Shown: positions 47,164 to 60,200 of the stretch, one piece after another | How positions within the stretch are numbered: position 1 is the stretch's first letter | How the letters are laid out: every line of letters starts with the position of its first letter | Assembly (NCBI GenBank): GCA_029255685.2 | Contig: CM055316.2 | Span: 79,854,861 to 79,918,860, forward strand | From: Silene conica | Taxonomy: Eukaryota > Streptophyta > Magnoliopsida > Caryophyllales > Caryophyllaceae | Length of the DNA: 64,000 bases | Direction of reading: 5' to 3' | The notes under the pieces: model-generated | What the model was told of the DNA's origin: nothing | What the model saw: only the letters and a program-made list of their open reading frames with translations | The model's database searches: none | Made by a program: the position numbers and the translations under genes

Positions 47164-47167
<4 letters not shown>
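46149..47167. other. Non-coding flank of the type B copy 2 unit
   Basis: 46795-46840 weakly resembles the 16790 piece (ACAGTAGCTGGTG). 47000-47065 has three successive CTCCATCCTGTAT or CCTCCGTCCGAATCATT Stowaway-like ends. 47060-47165 matches 30555-30655 (AAAGGTATTGTATGTAATAT, GTTTATAAAACAAAGATAA). It is thus the left flank of an insertion site. A GC-rich patch lies near 46660-46685. No gene was seen. Confidence 0.55.

Positions 47168-47249
<82 letters not shown>
47168..47249. repeat. (TA)n microsatellite at the left end of the large MULE
   Basis: About 80 bp of TA abutting the element terminus at 47250. Confidence 0.95.
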
Positions 47250-47255
<6 letters not shown>

Positions 47256-47355
47256 GGATCATATGAGTTGGGGTATATTTGGTGAGTTACACCTTTGAAT
47301 CTGAGCCATTCATTTTGAGTTGAGATAAGTGGCTGAGATTAAATCTCACGATTCA

Positions 47356-47363
47356 TATAAAAA
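47356..47363 (+). promoter_or_regulatory. TATA box of the Ulp1-like gene
   Basis: TATAAAAA about 105 bp inside the left terminus. It is followed by a pyrimidine-rich leader and a long leader intron that contains the first 21-bp repeat block. Confidence 0.5.
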
Positions 47364-47934
47364 CCCAAATTTTACACCTGTCTTCTTTTTTCCCTCTTTT
47401 CAACTTCCAATTGAAAATCACTGCAAAACCTCTGTAATTCGAAAATCAACCGCAAAACCTCCATAATTCTACTGTAAAACCTTCTTCTCCAGTAAAACCT
47501 CCATCATCTTGCTCATCTTTTCTTCGTCGATTAGTTCGCTCATTTTCGTTTCTAATCTGTTCATATTCAGGTAATCTCCAGTAAAACTATTGACTTCGTT
47601 TTTCTTCTATTTTCGCTACTTTTGTAGGTTTTTTAAGTTGATTTTTGTTTTGTTTTCTGTTGTTATTCTTCAATTTTGAGCAGTGTGTTTCATTATGTAG
47701 TTCAATTAGAGTATTTGTGTACTTTTTTCTCGTTTTAGCATAATTTTAGGGGTTTTTTTCATATTCTTCTTTGATTTTTCGTCAATTCGTTAAAAATCTT
47801 CGTTTATGTAGTTGTGTTTTACTTAAAATTGGTGTTTAGTTCAATTAGTCACTTTGCATTTTGTTTTCCAGTTAAAATTAGGGTTTCTTAATTGTATTTT
47901 CCAGATTTTACAATTCAACAACATATTACAATAA

Positions 47935-48435
47935 TAGCTGTTATTGTATTCATAGTAGCTGTTATTGTATTCATAATAGCTGTTATTGTATTCATAATAA
48001 CTGTTATTGTATTCATAATAGCTGTTATTGTATTCATAGTAGCTGTTATTGTATTCATAATAGCTGTTATTGTATTCATAATAACTGTTATTGTATTCAT
48101 AGTAGCTGTTATAGTTTCATAGTAGCTGTTATTGTATTCACAGTAGCTGTTATTGTATTCACAGTAGCTGTTATTGTATTCATAGTAGCTGTTATTGTAT
48201 TCATAGTAGCTGTTATTGTATTCATATTAGCTGTTATTGTATTTATAGTTTCATAGTAGCTGTTATTGTATTCACAGTAGCTGTTATTGTATTCATAGTA
48301 GCTGTTATTGTATTCATAATAGCTGTTATTGTATTCATAATAGCTGTTATTGTATTCATAATAGCTGTTATTGTATTCATAATAACTGTTATTGTATTCA
48401 TAGTAGCTGTTATTGTATTCATAGTAGCTGTTATT
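47935..48435. repeat. 21-bp tandem repeat block 1 (leader intron)
   Basis: About 22 units of the type AGCTGTTATTGTATTCATARTA. Some units are shortened to ATAGTTTCATAGTAGCTG. A (GT)n-rich stretch follows to about 48490. Confidence 0.92.
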
Positions 48436-48624
48436 GAATTTTAGTGTGTGTGTGTGTTATTGTATTTTAGTGTGTGTGTGTGTTATTGTAATATATCCAG
48501 ATTTTTACCTGATTTTTGAATTTTAGTGTGTTTTTTCTTTAAATTAGCTTAAATTGTTGTTTAATGGAGATAATGTGTGTGTGTGTTATTGTAATATAAT
48601 TGTTGTGGTTATTCTACAGTGATA

Positions 48625-51600
48625 ATGGCACCTAAACGTAAGGCCGAGGCTCAAGTTGGTAATAGAGCTGATTTGAAACGTTCCAAAGTAGTTTTCCGAA
48701 GGAAGGGGCATAATATTTCCCCTCCAACTCCAATATTGAACATGTAAGTACACTTATTCTTCTGTTTTTAGAGTTTCTGTTGATGCATCACTTTTTTATT
48801 TGCTTTTCAGACAATTATTGTAATCGTCTCAGACTGTTATTGTAATTGTCTACGATTGTTATTGTATTCGTGTGAGACTGTTATTGTAATGTTCTAAGAC
48901 TGTTATTGTATTCCCTTTTTTACTATGATTTACAATAACAGCTATTATGAATACAATAACAGCTATTTTAATGGTTTGTACACAGTTATTTATAATGTGC
49001 TTAGACACTTCATTTAAACACAGTTATTGTATTATATAAGTTGTGTTATTGTATTATAAAACTCAGTTATTGTATGCAGTAGTGACTTCATGGGAGTGTT
49101 GTTGTATTTTATGCTTCAGTTTGTGTTTATTTAGCTTGTATGGTTTTTTGCAGTGCTTCGAAGATTAAAGTCAGTTGCCGCCCTAATGTCCTAGTCAACC
49201 TTTTGCAAAAACTTGGGCCAAACCAGAAAAAGGCAGTTGTTGAGTTGGGGTTTGGTGCTTTACTTGATTTTAAATTGGATTTGTTGCCATTGCGTGTTAT
49301 ACCACTGTTTGTGAAGCACTTTAATTCAGAATCTAATTTTTTTGAAGCAAAAGAGATTAAATTCCCTATTAGCAAGGCTGATGTTCATGATATTTTTGGG
49401 TTGCCAATTGGGGGTGATAAGGTTGAGGTTGTTTACACGGGTAATAGTGTATTATCTTCCCAAGAGACGCTAAAAGATGAATTTAGGAAGAAGTTTGACG
49501 TGAAAGGGCCAAATTATGTAAGTGTGCCTGCTGTGTTTAGTAAAATAATTGAGATGGGAGATGATGGGGGAGATGAATTTAAGCGCTTGTTTGTGCTTTA
49601 TGCTATGACAACTGTTCTTGTTCCTCCTTCTGTTTATGGAATCGATTTCTCGCTGCTTAAGGCTGTTCAAGATGTTGAACGTATCCCCCATTTGGATTGG
49701 TGTGGTTACGTTTTTGAAAAATTAGTTGAGGGTGTGCAACGGTGTAGAGGCGGGTCATGTACTTTGCGTGGGTGTATACTTGTTGTCATGATAGCATACT
49801 TCCACCGGTTGCGTTTCAAGGGTCATTCAATGCCCTCTGAAACTCCTCTTATCAAACATTGGGATGAGGAATCCTTTCTCAGAAGGGGAAAGTTAGAGCT
49901 GAGCTCTGGTTCCCTGGGGAATGGGGAATATATCAGCAATGTTTATCCCAAATGGCAACACTCAAAAGCTACAATTGATACTTCGTACAAAGGGAGTTCC
50001 GTTGTTGGGAGTTCCGTTGTTGACAAACCTGAACCTGGAAAGAAGTATCTTGAACTACCCAACAGTTTTGATACGGATGAGGTCATTCGATCAAAAGCTT
50101 CTGATGTAAGTTTTCTAATTTACATCAGTTATAGTTTCAGAGTAGTATAACAATTATTCTAATTCATCTTAGCTGTTATTGTATTCATTATAACTGTTAT
50201 TGTATTCATTATAACTGTTATTGTATTCATAATATCTGTTATTGTATTCATAATAGTTATTGTATTTATAATAGTTGTTATTGTATTCAGTTTTCCATTC
50301 TGTAATACCTGTTATTGTAATTCATAGTAGCTGTTATTGTATTCATAGAAGCTGTTATTGTATTCATAATAGTTGTTATTGTATTCATAATAGTTGTTAT
50401 TGTATTCATCATAACTGTTATTGTATTCATTATAGCTGTTATTGTATTCATTATAACTGTTATTGTATTCATCATAGCTGTTATTGTATTCATTATAACT
50501 GTTATTGTATTCATTATAACTGTTATTGTATTCATTATAACTGTTATTGTATTCATTATAACTGTTATTGTATTCATTATAATTGTTATTGTATTCATTA
50601 TAACTGTTATTGTATTCATCATAACTGTTATTGTATTCATTATAGCTGTTATTGTATTCATTATAACTGTTATTGTATTCATAATAGTTGTTATTGTATT
50701 CATAATAGTTGTTATTGTATTCAGTTTCCCATAATGTAATACCTGTTATTGTAATTCATAATAGCTGTTATTGTATTCATAATAGTTGTTATTGTAGTTC
50801 ATAATAGCTGTTATTGTATTCATAATAGTTGTTATTGTAATTCATAATAGCTGTTATTGTATTGCATAATACATGTGTATTGTAATTCATACTAGGTGTT
50901 ATTGTATTGTATAACAATTATTGTAATGATTTATTATAGTTATTGTTTAACGCCTTTTTATTTTTGTTTTTTAGGTTTCTCAATTACATTTCTTGATGAT
51001 GAAGAGAGATGTCGAGATATTTCTCCATTTGTACACACAAAGAAAAGAAGCAATGGAGAAAGAGTCTTGTTCAACTAATGATGCTTCTACTTCTGTGTCA
51101 TTGGCTTCCCAAACTCCCGCTTTTTTGAATGATGAGAACTCAATGTTCATTAAATACTTTGATTTTATTTGCGAAAAAGCTGAGGAAATCAAAAATGTGG
51201 GAAGTAAGTTGCCATTGTACGAAACATTTTGCAAAGAGCATGAAAAAAGTACAGCGGAAACAACGGGGGGTGTGGGCAGTGGTGGACATGAATTTAAGGT
51301 TGTATATACTCGGAGTAAAAAGAAGTCTGTGGGCAATCCCATCAATGAAGATCAGGCCGAAGATGGTGATGTGGCAGATCTTGGAGATTTGGGTGATGAA
51401 AGAAGTAAAGGAGGCAGTCCGATAAATGATGAGGCTGAGGCTGAAGATGTTGATCTGGGAAATCTGGAAGATTTGGGTGATGAAAGAAGTAATGGTGGCA
51501 GTCCGATAAATGATGAGCCTGAGGGTGAAGCTGATGATCTGGGAAATCTTGAAGATTTGGGTGAGGAAAGAAGTAATGGGGGCAGTCCCATAATTGATGA

Positions 51601-54600
51601 TTTTGGAGATTTGGGAGATTTGGATCAGGTTATTAACAAAGTTGTCAGCGATAATATTGTTGTGGAAAGAAACCCGGACAGCTCTTTCATTAATTCTTTC
51701 CTGCTGCATTCCGATGTTGTCCCTCAGCATATATTTTTTGGGAAGGATGGTATAGGCTGTGGGTTAGCATGTGGAGTTCGTGATCCGGAGGCAGTGGTGG
51801 TCTCTGAATTCTTGATTGAGTACAAGGAGCTTTTTGCTCCTATTTTAAGTCTGAGGAAAAATGTGCTTGATTATTGTTTCCTACATGACCATGACTTAGG
51901 AACGGGGTAAGCATTCTTTTAGTTTTTCCATGGGTTTTTCTTAGTTTTTACTTTTTTTTGCGCCGCAATTATTAATGATTTTGTTTCAATGTGATAGGGA
52001 GGATTTGGTCTCGTTCTCAAATTTCAATATGCTAACTCGAGATGATATTATTTCAATGTCTGCCAAGACTATGATGACATCCAACATTATCGACTGTTGG
52101 TCATTTTTACTGAATGACATTATATTCAAGGCCGAGAAAGAGTTACCTCCGTCCAGAAGATTTTTTTGGACAAGTCATTCAGTATGTGTTTCTATTCTGG
52201 GGGGGTGTTATTTTAGTTGCTTATTTTTGTTATTGTATTTTGCATGATGTTAATTATTGTAATGTACAATACTTGTTATTGTATTCATAATAGCTGTTAT
52301 TGTATTCATAACAGCTGTTATTGTATTCATAACAGCTGTTATTGTATTCATAACAGCTGTTATTGTATTCATAGTAACTGTTATTGTATTCATAGTAACT
52401 GTTATTGTATTCATAGTAGCTGTTATTGTATTCATAGTAGCTGTTATTGTATTCATAACAGCTGTTATTGTATTCATAACAGCTGTTATTGTATTCATAA
52501 CAGCTGTTATTGTATTCATAACAGCTGTTATTGTATTCATAACAGCTGTTATTGTATTCATAATAGCTGTTATTGTATTCATAATAACTGTTATTGTATT
52601 CATAATAACTGTTATTGTATTCATAATAACTGTTATTGTATTCATAGTAGCTGTTATTGTAATGCATAATGTTAATTATTGTAATGCATAATTCCTGTTA
52701 TTGTATTGCATAATGGGAATAATAATTATTTTAAATTTTTCATAGGACTCTTTATTCAAGTTCATCAATGCTGCTGATAATGAGAAAGATATGTACAGAC
52801 AAGAAATTTTTAATACTTGGGAAAATGTCATTGAGAATAGCGAAGGCTCCCTTGACATCAGAGCTGATTGGGTATGTTTTTTATTGGCTTATTAGTTGTA
52901 TTTTTATATTTTTCAAAATTCTTCATTAATATTTTTACCGACATCTCTATTTTTTATAATGTCAGATTTTTCTCCCTGTTCATTTTGGAGACCATTTTTT
53001 CTGCGTTGCTTTAAATTTTGTGGAGAAGAGTATCAACTATCTTGACAATCGGGTATACGATGATTTTGAAGATAGTATCTGGTTGGTGGCTACCAAATCT
53101 ATTGTACGTACCTTTATATTATGTTTTCTTAAAGTTATACCTTTTTGTGGTTATTTTGTATTTTTTATAATGTTAATTATTGTAATGTATAATAGCTGTT
53201 ATTGTATTTTTTTACTTGAGCATGACTGACTTTGTTTTTAAAATTAACCAGGTTGAAATATTTGGTAGATTTCTGGTAAAGGAAGGGCATGAACGAGGCA
53301 GCGAGGTCTCTAATTTCAAACTTGTAAATGTGGATTTTCCATGGAAATTAGAAGGACCTCAAAACTTAGATTGTGGTGTTTTTGTCATGATGCATATGAT
53401 GTTTTACAACGGGGAGTTGTTTACATCAGAGTTGCATGATCCACTAAAAAGAATTATTTACAGAGCTGAAATTGCTGCTATCCTAGTGTTAGCTGATATC
53501 AACAAAGAAAGAGAGAGGTTGTTGCCTTTGGTTGAAGAATTTACAAAGACAAAGGAACAGTTGCTCCCTAAGTTGATTGAAAAACGAAGGTCAGCTGAGA
53601 TGGAAAACGAAAAATTTGAGGCCACTGATCTGGAGGTTGCTAGGATATTAGCTGAGAAACTGGTTGCTGATGACGGAACTCCGGTAGGTTCAAAAAAACT
53701 GTGCAAAATGAGCCATTCAGTGCTGGGATAATTAGATCATCCAGAGGTGGTTCTAGAAGAGCAAACTCTGATGGTCTTGGCTGCTCAATAAATTGTGGGA
53801 AGGCAGACAAAAGTATTGTTGTAGTGTCAAAAATTATGAAGACTAATAACAGATTGACAACTGGGTTACCAAGTCTGAAGAAACAAGTTATTGACTATTG
53901 TTTCTTGGACGATTACACACTTAAAAAAGAGTATGTGTCCTTTTTCTCTTTTGTTGCATTTCAACTGTGGGTTCTTTTTCTCGTTGTGGTATTAGTGATT
54001 GTGTGTCTTATTTTTTGCAGGGAGCTTTTGTTTTCTTCTGGAGCTGCTATTGTTGATAGGTCTGATGTTATGTCAACAAAACCTGATGATTACACTGAGA
54101 CACGGGTTATAACAGCATGGTCAATTGTGTTGAATTACATGGAGGTTACAGAGAAAGAATCGCCAACGATGATGTTCCTTAGTTCAGCACACATGGTATT
54201 AGTTGTTTTTACTTTTGTGCAGTTATTATATATTTTAGCTTTTTTTCATTAAACCGGTGTTGAAAACTATGTCATTTTTCAATTAAGTCAGTTTACATAA
54301 TAGCTGTTATTGTATTCATAATAGCTGTTATTGTATTCATAATAGCTGTTATTGTATTCATAATAGCTGTTATTGTATTCATTATAACTGTTATTGTATT
54401 CATTATAGCTGTTATTGTATTCATTATAACTGTTATTGTATTCATCATAGCTGTTATTGTATTCATTATAACTGTTATTGTATTCATTATAACTGTTATT
54501 GTATTCATAATACCTGTTATTGTATTCATTATAACTGTTATTGTATTCATTATAACTGTTATTGTATTCATTATAACTGTTATTGTATTCATTATAACTG

Positions 54601-55656
54601 TTATTGTATTCATAATAGCTGTTATTGTATTCATAATAACTGTTATTGTATTCATAATAACTGTTATTGTATTCATAATACCTGTTATTGTATTCATAGT
54701 ACCTGTTATTGTATTCATAGTAGCTGTTATTGTATTACATAATACATGTTATTGTATTATGTTGGTTATTGAATTGCATAATACAAAACCGTTGTATAAA
54801 ATTCAGTTTTATTTGTGATAGGCAATTGTTGAAGACATGCTGGAAACCACTCATGGGGTTCTAACTCCAAATGACAGTGATAAAGACAGGATCTTTGAGT
54901 TTTGGAATTGTTATTTATCTGAACATGTTGTAAACTCTGCGATCGACGTGGACCTTGTCTTCATCCCGTTGTCCTTAGACATGCACTACTTTTGTGTTTG
55001 CATTAACTTCATAAACAAGACGGTTGATGTATTGGACCATACATTGCATGCAAATTGGGAAAAGTCTGATTTCTTCAAACTTGCAAAGATTGCAGTATGT
55101 TCTCTAAATTCAAACTCTCTTTAGGAGTTATTGTATAGTTTTGTATGGGTTATTATATAGATAAAAATGAGTTTTTGTTAATTAAGTTATTGTAATGTGT
55201 GTGTTTTTGATACAATTGTGATTTTGCATTTTTTTGTGCATGTTTTAGGTTGAATTGTTTTCCGACTATCTGGATACAAGGAAAACAGCAAAAGAAGGGA
55301 TTTCCGTTAACACATTTAAATTTGTTAATGTTGATTTTGAATGGAAAACAAAACTTATGAACAATCACGAATCAGGATTCTATATCATGTTTCACATGCT
55401 CACATACGAAGGGAAGCACGAGAAGGGATTGGTATCAATTAAGAAGAAAACGGAGAGGACTGCTTTATGGATTGAGATGATGTGTATTTTGTTGATGTCA
55501 GATGCCAATTACTCAAGAGCGTCTCTTTTGGATGAAGTGGTGAATTTCAGGGAAAACATACTGAAAATGGAGAAGAATCTTGTAAACAAGAGGAAAAGTT
55601 CTATGAAAAGGTATAAAAGTGTAGCTTTAAGAGGTTTTGCTAAACCAAAAAAATGA
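48625..55656 (+). CDS. MULE-borne gene with two tandem Ulp1-like (C48) protease domains
   Basis: Inferred exons: 48625-48743, 49154-50105, 50975-51906, 51998-52181, 52746-52872 (last base uncertain by one), 52966-53103, 53252-53930, 54021-54195, 54822-55094, 55249-55656. About 1,328 residues. The N-terminal part (LGFGALLDFKLDLLPL, FGLPIGGDKVEV) is the plant domain that commonly precedes MULE-borne Ulp1. A charged linker with GDLGDERS-type repeats follows. The first protease domain keeps the C48 residues: H in GDHFFCVALN, D in NYLDNRV, Q and C in GPQNLDCGVFV. The second keeps H (MHYFCVCINF) and D (DVLDHTL) but reads NNHESGFYIMF at the catalytic position. Frame is lost at seven A at 53692-53698, where one more A would continue it. 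A 29-nt GT-AG intron (53684-53712) also fits but is too short. Known C48 enzymes cleave SUMO-type conjugates; the role in the MULE is not established. Confidence 0.8.
48744..49153. repeat. Diverged TGTTATTGTAAT units in intron 1
   Basis: Units such as GACTGTTATTGTAATTGTCT and CAGTTATTGTATTATA share the core of the 21-bp repeat but are irregular. They may be older or seed copies. Confidence 0.6.
50160..50905. repeat. 21-bp tandem repeat block 2 (intron 2)
   Basis: About 30 units of AACTGTTATTGTATTCATTAT type fill the intron between exons 2 and 3. Two related TTTTCCATTCTGTAATACC / GTTTCCCATAATGTAATACC interruptions occur near 50290 and 50720. Confidence 0.93.
52250..52725. repeat. 21-bp tandem repeat block 3 (intron 4)
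   Basis: About 20 units, mostly with CATAACAGCTG or CATAGTAGCTG between cores. The block starts and ends with GCATAATGTTAATTATTG-type edges. Confidence 0.93.
54293..54770. repeat. 21-bp tandem repeat block 4 (intron 8)
   Basis: About 21 units between exons 54021-54195 and 54822-55094. The block ends in a GCATAATACA-type edge like block 3. Confidence 0.93.
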
Positions 55657-55734
55657 TCTCTTTTTAAATGTTGGAAATTGTAATTGTTGTGGGAAAGGAT
55701 TGTATTTTTGTAAAGCGTAGGAAGTGCTATAGTT

Positions 55735-57110
55735 TGTGACAGCTATTGTAATCATCAAAACAGTTATTGTATTCATCAAAACAGTTATTGTATTCATCAA
55801 AACAGTTATTTTAATTTTTGTTCAGACAGTTATATGCAATGTCTCAGGCAGTTATTTTTAATGATTTTCAGACAGTTATTGCAATGGGTTCATACAGTTA
55901 TTCTAATGATTTTCAGACAGTTATTATAATGGATTTTACACTGTTATTGTAATCATTATAACTGTTATTGTATTCATAATAGCTGTTATTGTATTCATTA
56001 TAAATGTTATTGTATTCATTATAGATGTTATTGTATTCATTATAGATGTTATTGTATTCATTATAACTGTTATTGTAATTCATCATAACTGTTATTGTAT
56101 TCATTATAACTGTTATTGTATTCATTATAACTGTTATTGTATTCATTATAACTGTTATTGTATTCATTATAACTGTTATTGTAATACATTATAACTGTTA
56201 TTGTAATACATAATAGCTGTTATTGTATTCATTATAACTGTTATTGTATTCATTATAACTGTTATTGTATTCATTATAACTGTTATTGTAATACATTATA
56301 ACTGTTATTGTATTCATTATAACTGTTATTGTATTCATTATAACTGTTATTGTATTCATTATAACTGTTATTGTATTCATAATAACTGTTATTGTATTCA
56401 TTATAACTGTTATTGTATTCATAATAGCTGTTATTGTATTCATTATAAATGTTATTGTATTCATTATAGATGTTATTGTATTCATTATAGATGTTATTGT
56501 ATTCATTATAACTGTTATTGTAATTCATCATAACTGTTATTGTATTCATTATAACTGTTATTGTAATACATTATAACTGTTATTGTAATACATAATAGCT
56601 GTTATTGTATTCATTATAACTGTTATTGTAATACATTATAACTGTTATTGTAATACATAATAGCTGTTATTGTATTCATTATAACTGTTATTGTAATACA
56701 TTATAACTGTTATATGTAATACATTATAACTGTTAGATGTTATTGTATTCATTATAACTGTTATTGTAATTCATCATAACTGTTATTGTATTCATTATAA
56801 CTGTTATTGTAATACATTATAACTGTTATTGTAATACATAATAGCTGTTATTGTATTCATTATAACTGTTATTGTAATACATTATAACTGTTATTGTAAT
56901 ACATAATAGCTGTTATTGTATTCATTATAACTGTTATTGTAATACATTATAACTGTTATATGTAATACATAATAGCTGTTATTGTATTCATTATAACTGT
57001 TATATGTATTCATTATAGCTGTTATTGTATTCATTATAACTGTTATTGTATTCATTATAATTGTTATTGTGATACATAATAACTGTTATTGTATTCATAA
57101 TTGCATATGT
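55735..57110. repeat. 21-bp tandem repeat block 5 (between the convergent genes)
   Basis: About 1.4 kb. The first 180 bp are variant units (ATCAAAACAGTTATTGTATTC, TTCAGACAGTTATT). The rest is regular, with a recurrent longer period made of TGTAATACATTATAACTG, TGTAATACATAATAGCTG and TGTATTCATTATAACTG units. Confidence 0.93.
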
Positions 57111-57268
57111 TGAACTCCAAAAACACGATTTTTAGTAAGTAATTATTCTAAAGTTTCTTACACGAAATATAGATTCTCAACTATAGTAATCTAAGACAAA
57201 ATACTGAGAAATTTTTGTATTATTGTAAAGTTGTGATACGATTATTGTAAATGTGTTTATTGGATGCC

Positions 57269-60200
57269 TTATTCATCCTCCATTTCATCTCCCTCTTCAT
57301 CTTCTTCCTCAGGTGCATGCTCAACAAATGGATTTGGGCAGTTTCTTTTGTCATGGTTTCCCATTTGTTTGCAGTTATTACATAGCCTCTTTGGTTTGCT
57401 TGCCTTTTCAATTGCCTTTTCCTTGTTTGATTTCATTCTCTTGCCACTTCCTTTGTTTTTTGCAATCTTTGGTGGGTGAACAGTAATGTTTGATTTTGCT
57501 GAACAACCTAAGAGCATCTCCAATTCTTGTTCCTTTGTCAAGTTCTCTTTTGTTGGACAATTTTTCTCTCGAAATTGTAAAAGCATCACACTTAGTTCCT
57601 TTATATGGTCTGGAGGCATTGACTTTAGAGCACTTATTGTTGCATAAAACTCAGACCATACTCTTGATAATTCCAGCTTTCTTAAGTCAGTTGGATCATA
57701 ATCTTGTAATAACTTTCCATCCAGTCCAAACAAAGGCTTTCTATATGATTTCTTCATCCATCTACTTGCGATGTACTTCTCCGGTATGCTAGTCAATCCT
57801 TTACCTGATAGTACCCATATTATGTGTTTACAAAGGATTCCTTTCCTCTCAAACATCTTGCATGTACATGTTGTTTCTTTTGTTTCGGTATTGTGAACAA
57901 CCTGCACAACAGTATAGTTATTATTGTATTGCATTATAACTGTTATTGTATTCATAATATCTATTATTGTATTCATAATAGCTATTATTGTATTCATAAT
58001 AGTTATTATTGTATTCATAATAGCTGTTATTGTATTCATAATAGCTGTTATTGTATTCATAATAGCTGTTATTGTATTCATAGTAGCTATTATTGTATTC
58101 ATAATAGCTGTTATTGTATTCATAATAGCTATTATTGTATTCATAATAGCTGTTATTGTATTCATAAATAGCTGTTATTGTATTCATAATAGCTGTTATT
58201 GTATTCATAAATTCAGTTATTCTATCTTTTGTAAAACGAAATAACCTGAAATATTCTACGATTCTTGTAGGCATCTTCAACATCTATATTGTGAATGTTT
58301 CCTTGCTCAGAAAATCCTCTAACTGCACAAGAACAGAGAGCCGCCTGCAATTGTTCTTGGAATTCATAGAAAACAGCGTGTGTGTAGATTTTGGAGGCAT
58401 GTTTCTCGATCATAGTCTTAGATGAAACTTGAGGCAATGTGGTGTCACTTGCTGCATCAAGACATTTCTGATTATAGCGTTGTTGTTCCATTGCACTTTG
58501 AAAGCGCAACCAAAATTCAACAAGTGTGCCATTATGCTCTCGAATCTTTTGAAGTAACTGTTTTGACTCTCCGATCTTTGTGTTGTTTTCAAAAGGCAAC
58601 CTAAAGGCAAATCTCGAAAGTAAGCAGGTATCCATTTGTGTCTTTTGCCATACATGTATGTCAACCAAGTGTTATCATGTAATTCAAAGTCACTGATCAC
58701 TTGAACCCATTTTTCTTCAAACTCTACTGGTTCCAAGTCAGTGTCCCAAACAACTGAACATATTCTCTCAACAAAGTCTGTTTCCTTACAAATTTGTGAT
58801 TCAACTTTATCAGTTAATTTTGACATTATATGCCACATGCAGTAGCGATGTCTCGCTTTCTTGAATACGGAATTCACCCCGAGTTTAATCGCTGGATCTT
58901 GATCGGTAAGAATGCACTGAGGTTCTTTCATTCCCATACAATCGAGGAACTTCTTAAACACCCAAGTGAAAGACTTATCGTTCTCATGACCGACAAGTGC
59001 AGCAGCAAAGGTTACTGATTTTTTGTGGTTATCAACACCGGTGAATGGCGTGAAGGCCATATGATACTTGTTAGTGCCATAAGTAGGGTCAAATGTGATG
59101 GTGTCCCCGAACATGGAATAATTTGTCCTTGCCTGCCCGTCTGCCCAAAATATTTTAGCCAAACATTCATCCTTATCAACTTCATAAGCATAGTAAAAAA
59201 TTTCAAAAGTTTCAGCGAGCCCCTTTAAATAGGCGAGAATCATGTCAGCATCTTTGTCACCTATGAAACATTTAATATTTCTTTTGAAGTTCTTGAAATC
59301 CGTCAGAGTTGCACCAATGTTTGCATACCCATTTGATTGTTCCCCCATCATTCTAAATGTCTTTGTAGCACCAATGTTGAGTTTACAATTGTTAACAATT
59401 GTTTGCTTAATGTAAAGGTTAAGTGTTCTTAAATTTGTCTGAAATTCCCTTTCTTTGAGTGGACAAAGTCTGTGATTGTGACCTTCGTAAAACTGATCAA
59501 TGACATACCCTCTTATCTGCATGTTATCATTAAATACAGCAGCAAACCGTATTTTTGCCTTGCAACCAAATCTTGTCAGTTTCGTTTTTTTTGCTTCTAC
59601 AGACCTTTTTCTCTTCTTATTCCCTTCTGCGTTTTCAGTTTCAACAATCGGCAGAAACTTTTTGCGATTCTCTTTGAAACCATGTCTGTTACAGACCATA
59701 GATTTTTTGTCTATCAAGCCATCACGGAATCTGGTTTGTGTGTACTTTCTCGGTATGAAACCACAGGCCACAGCATATAAATTGTAAAACTCGATTGCCT
59801 CCTCAAGTTTTACAAACATTAGCCCCAATGCAGGCTTGAAACCATTTTCTACCATCCTACTCCACTCCTCACTACCACCTGGAGTGTATCTCATTCCAAG
59901 ATTATGGACAGTATTATCCCCTGTTTCTGATGCAAATGTGGGTGTAGAGAAAGTTGTTTCATTGGTATTATTTATTTCAATACCTACAAACATATTGAAA
60001 TAAGTTACTATGTGCAGTTATTGTAAGTTTCTGTACCTGTTATTGTATTCATTATAACTGTTATTGTATTCATCATAACTGTTATTGTATTCATTGTAGC
60101 TGTTATTGTATTCATTATAACTGTTATTGTATTCATTATAACTGTTATTGTATTCATTATAACTGTTATTGTATTCATCATAACTGTTATTGTATTCATT

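Noticed and set aside
50275..50739. Heptad-repeat reading frames (CYCIHNS, MNTITAI, EYNNSYY) in the 21-bp blocks
   Set aside because: Inevitable because 21 is a multiple of three; they lie in introns or between genes. Only the in-phase case at 57901-58165 is kept as a finding.
53684..53712. 29-nt intron in the Ulp1-like gene
   Set aside because: Frame would fit, but the length is well below plant splicing limits. A one-base loss at A7 is simpler.
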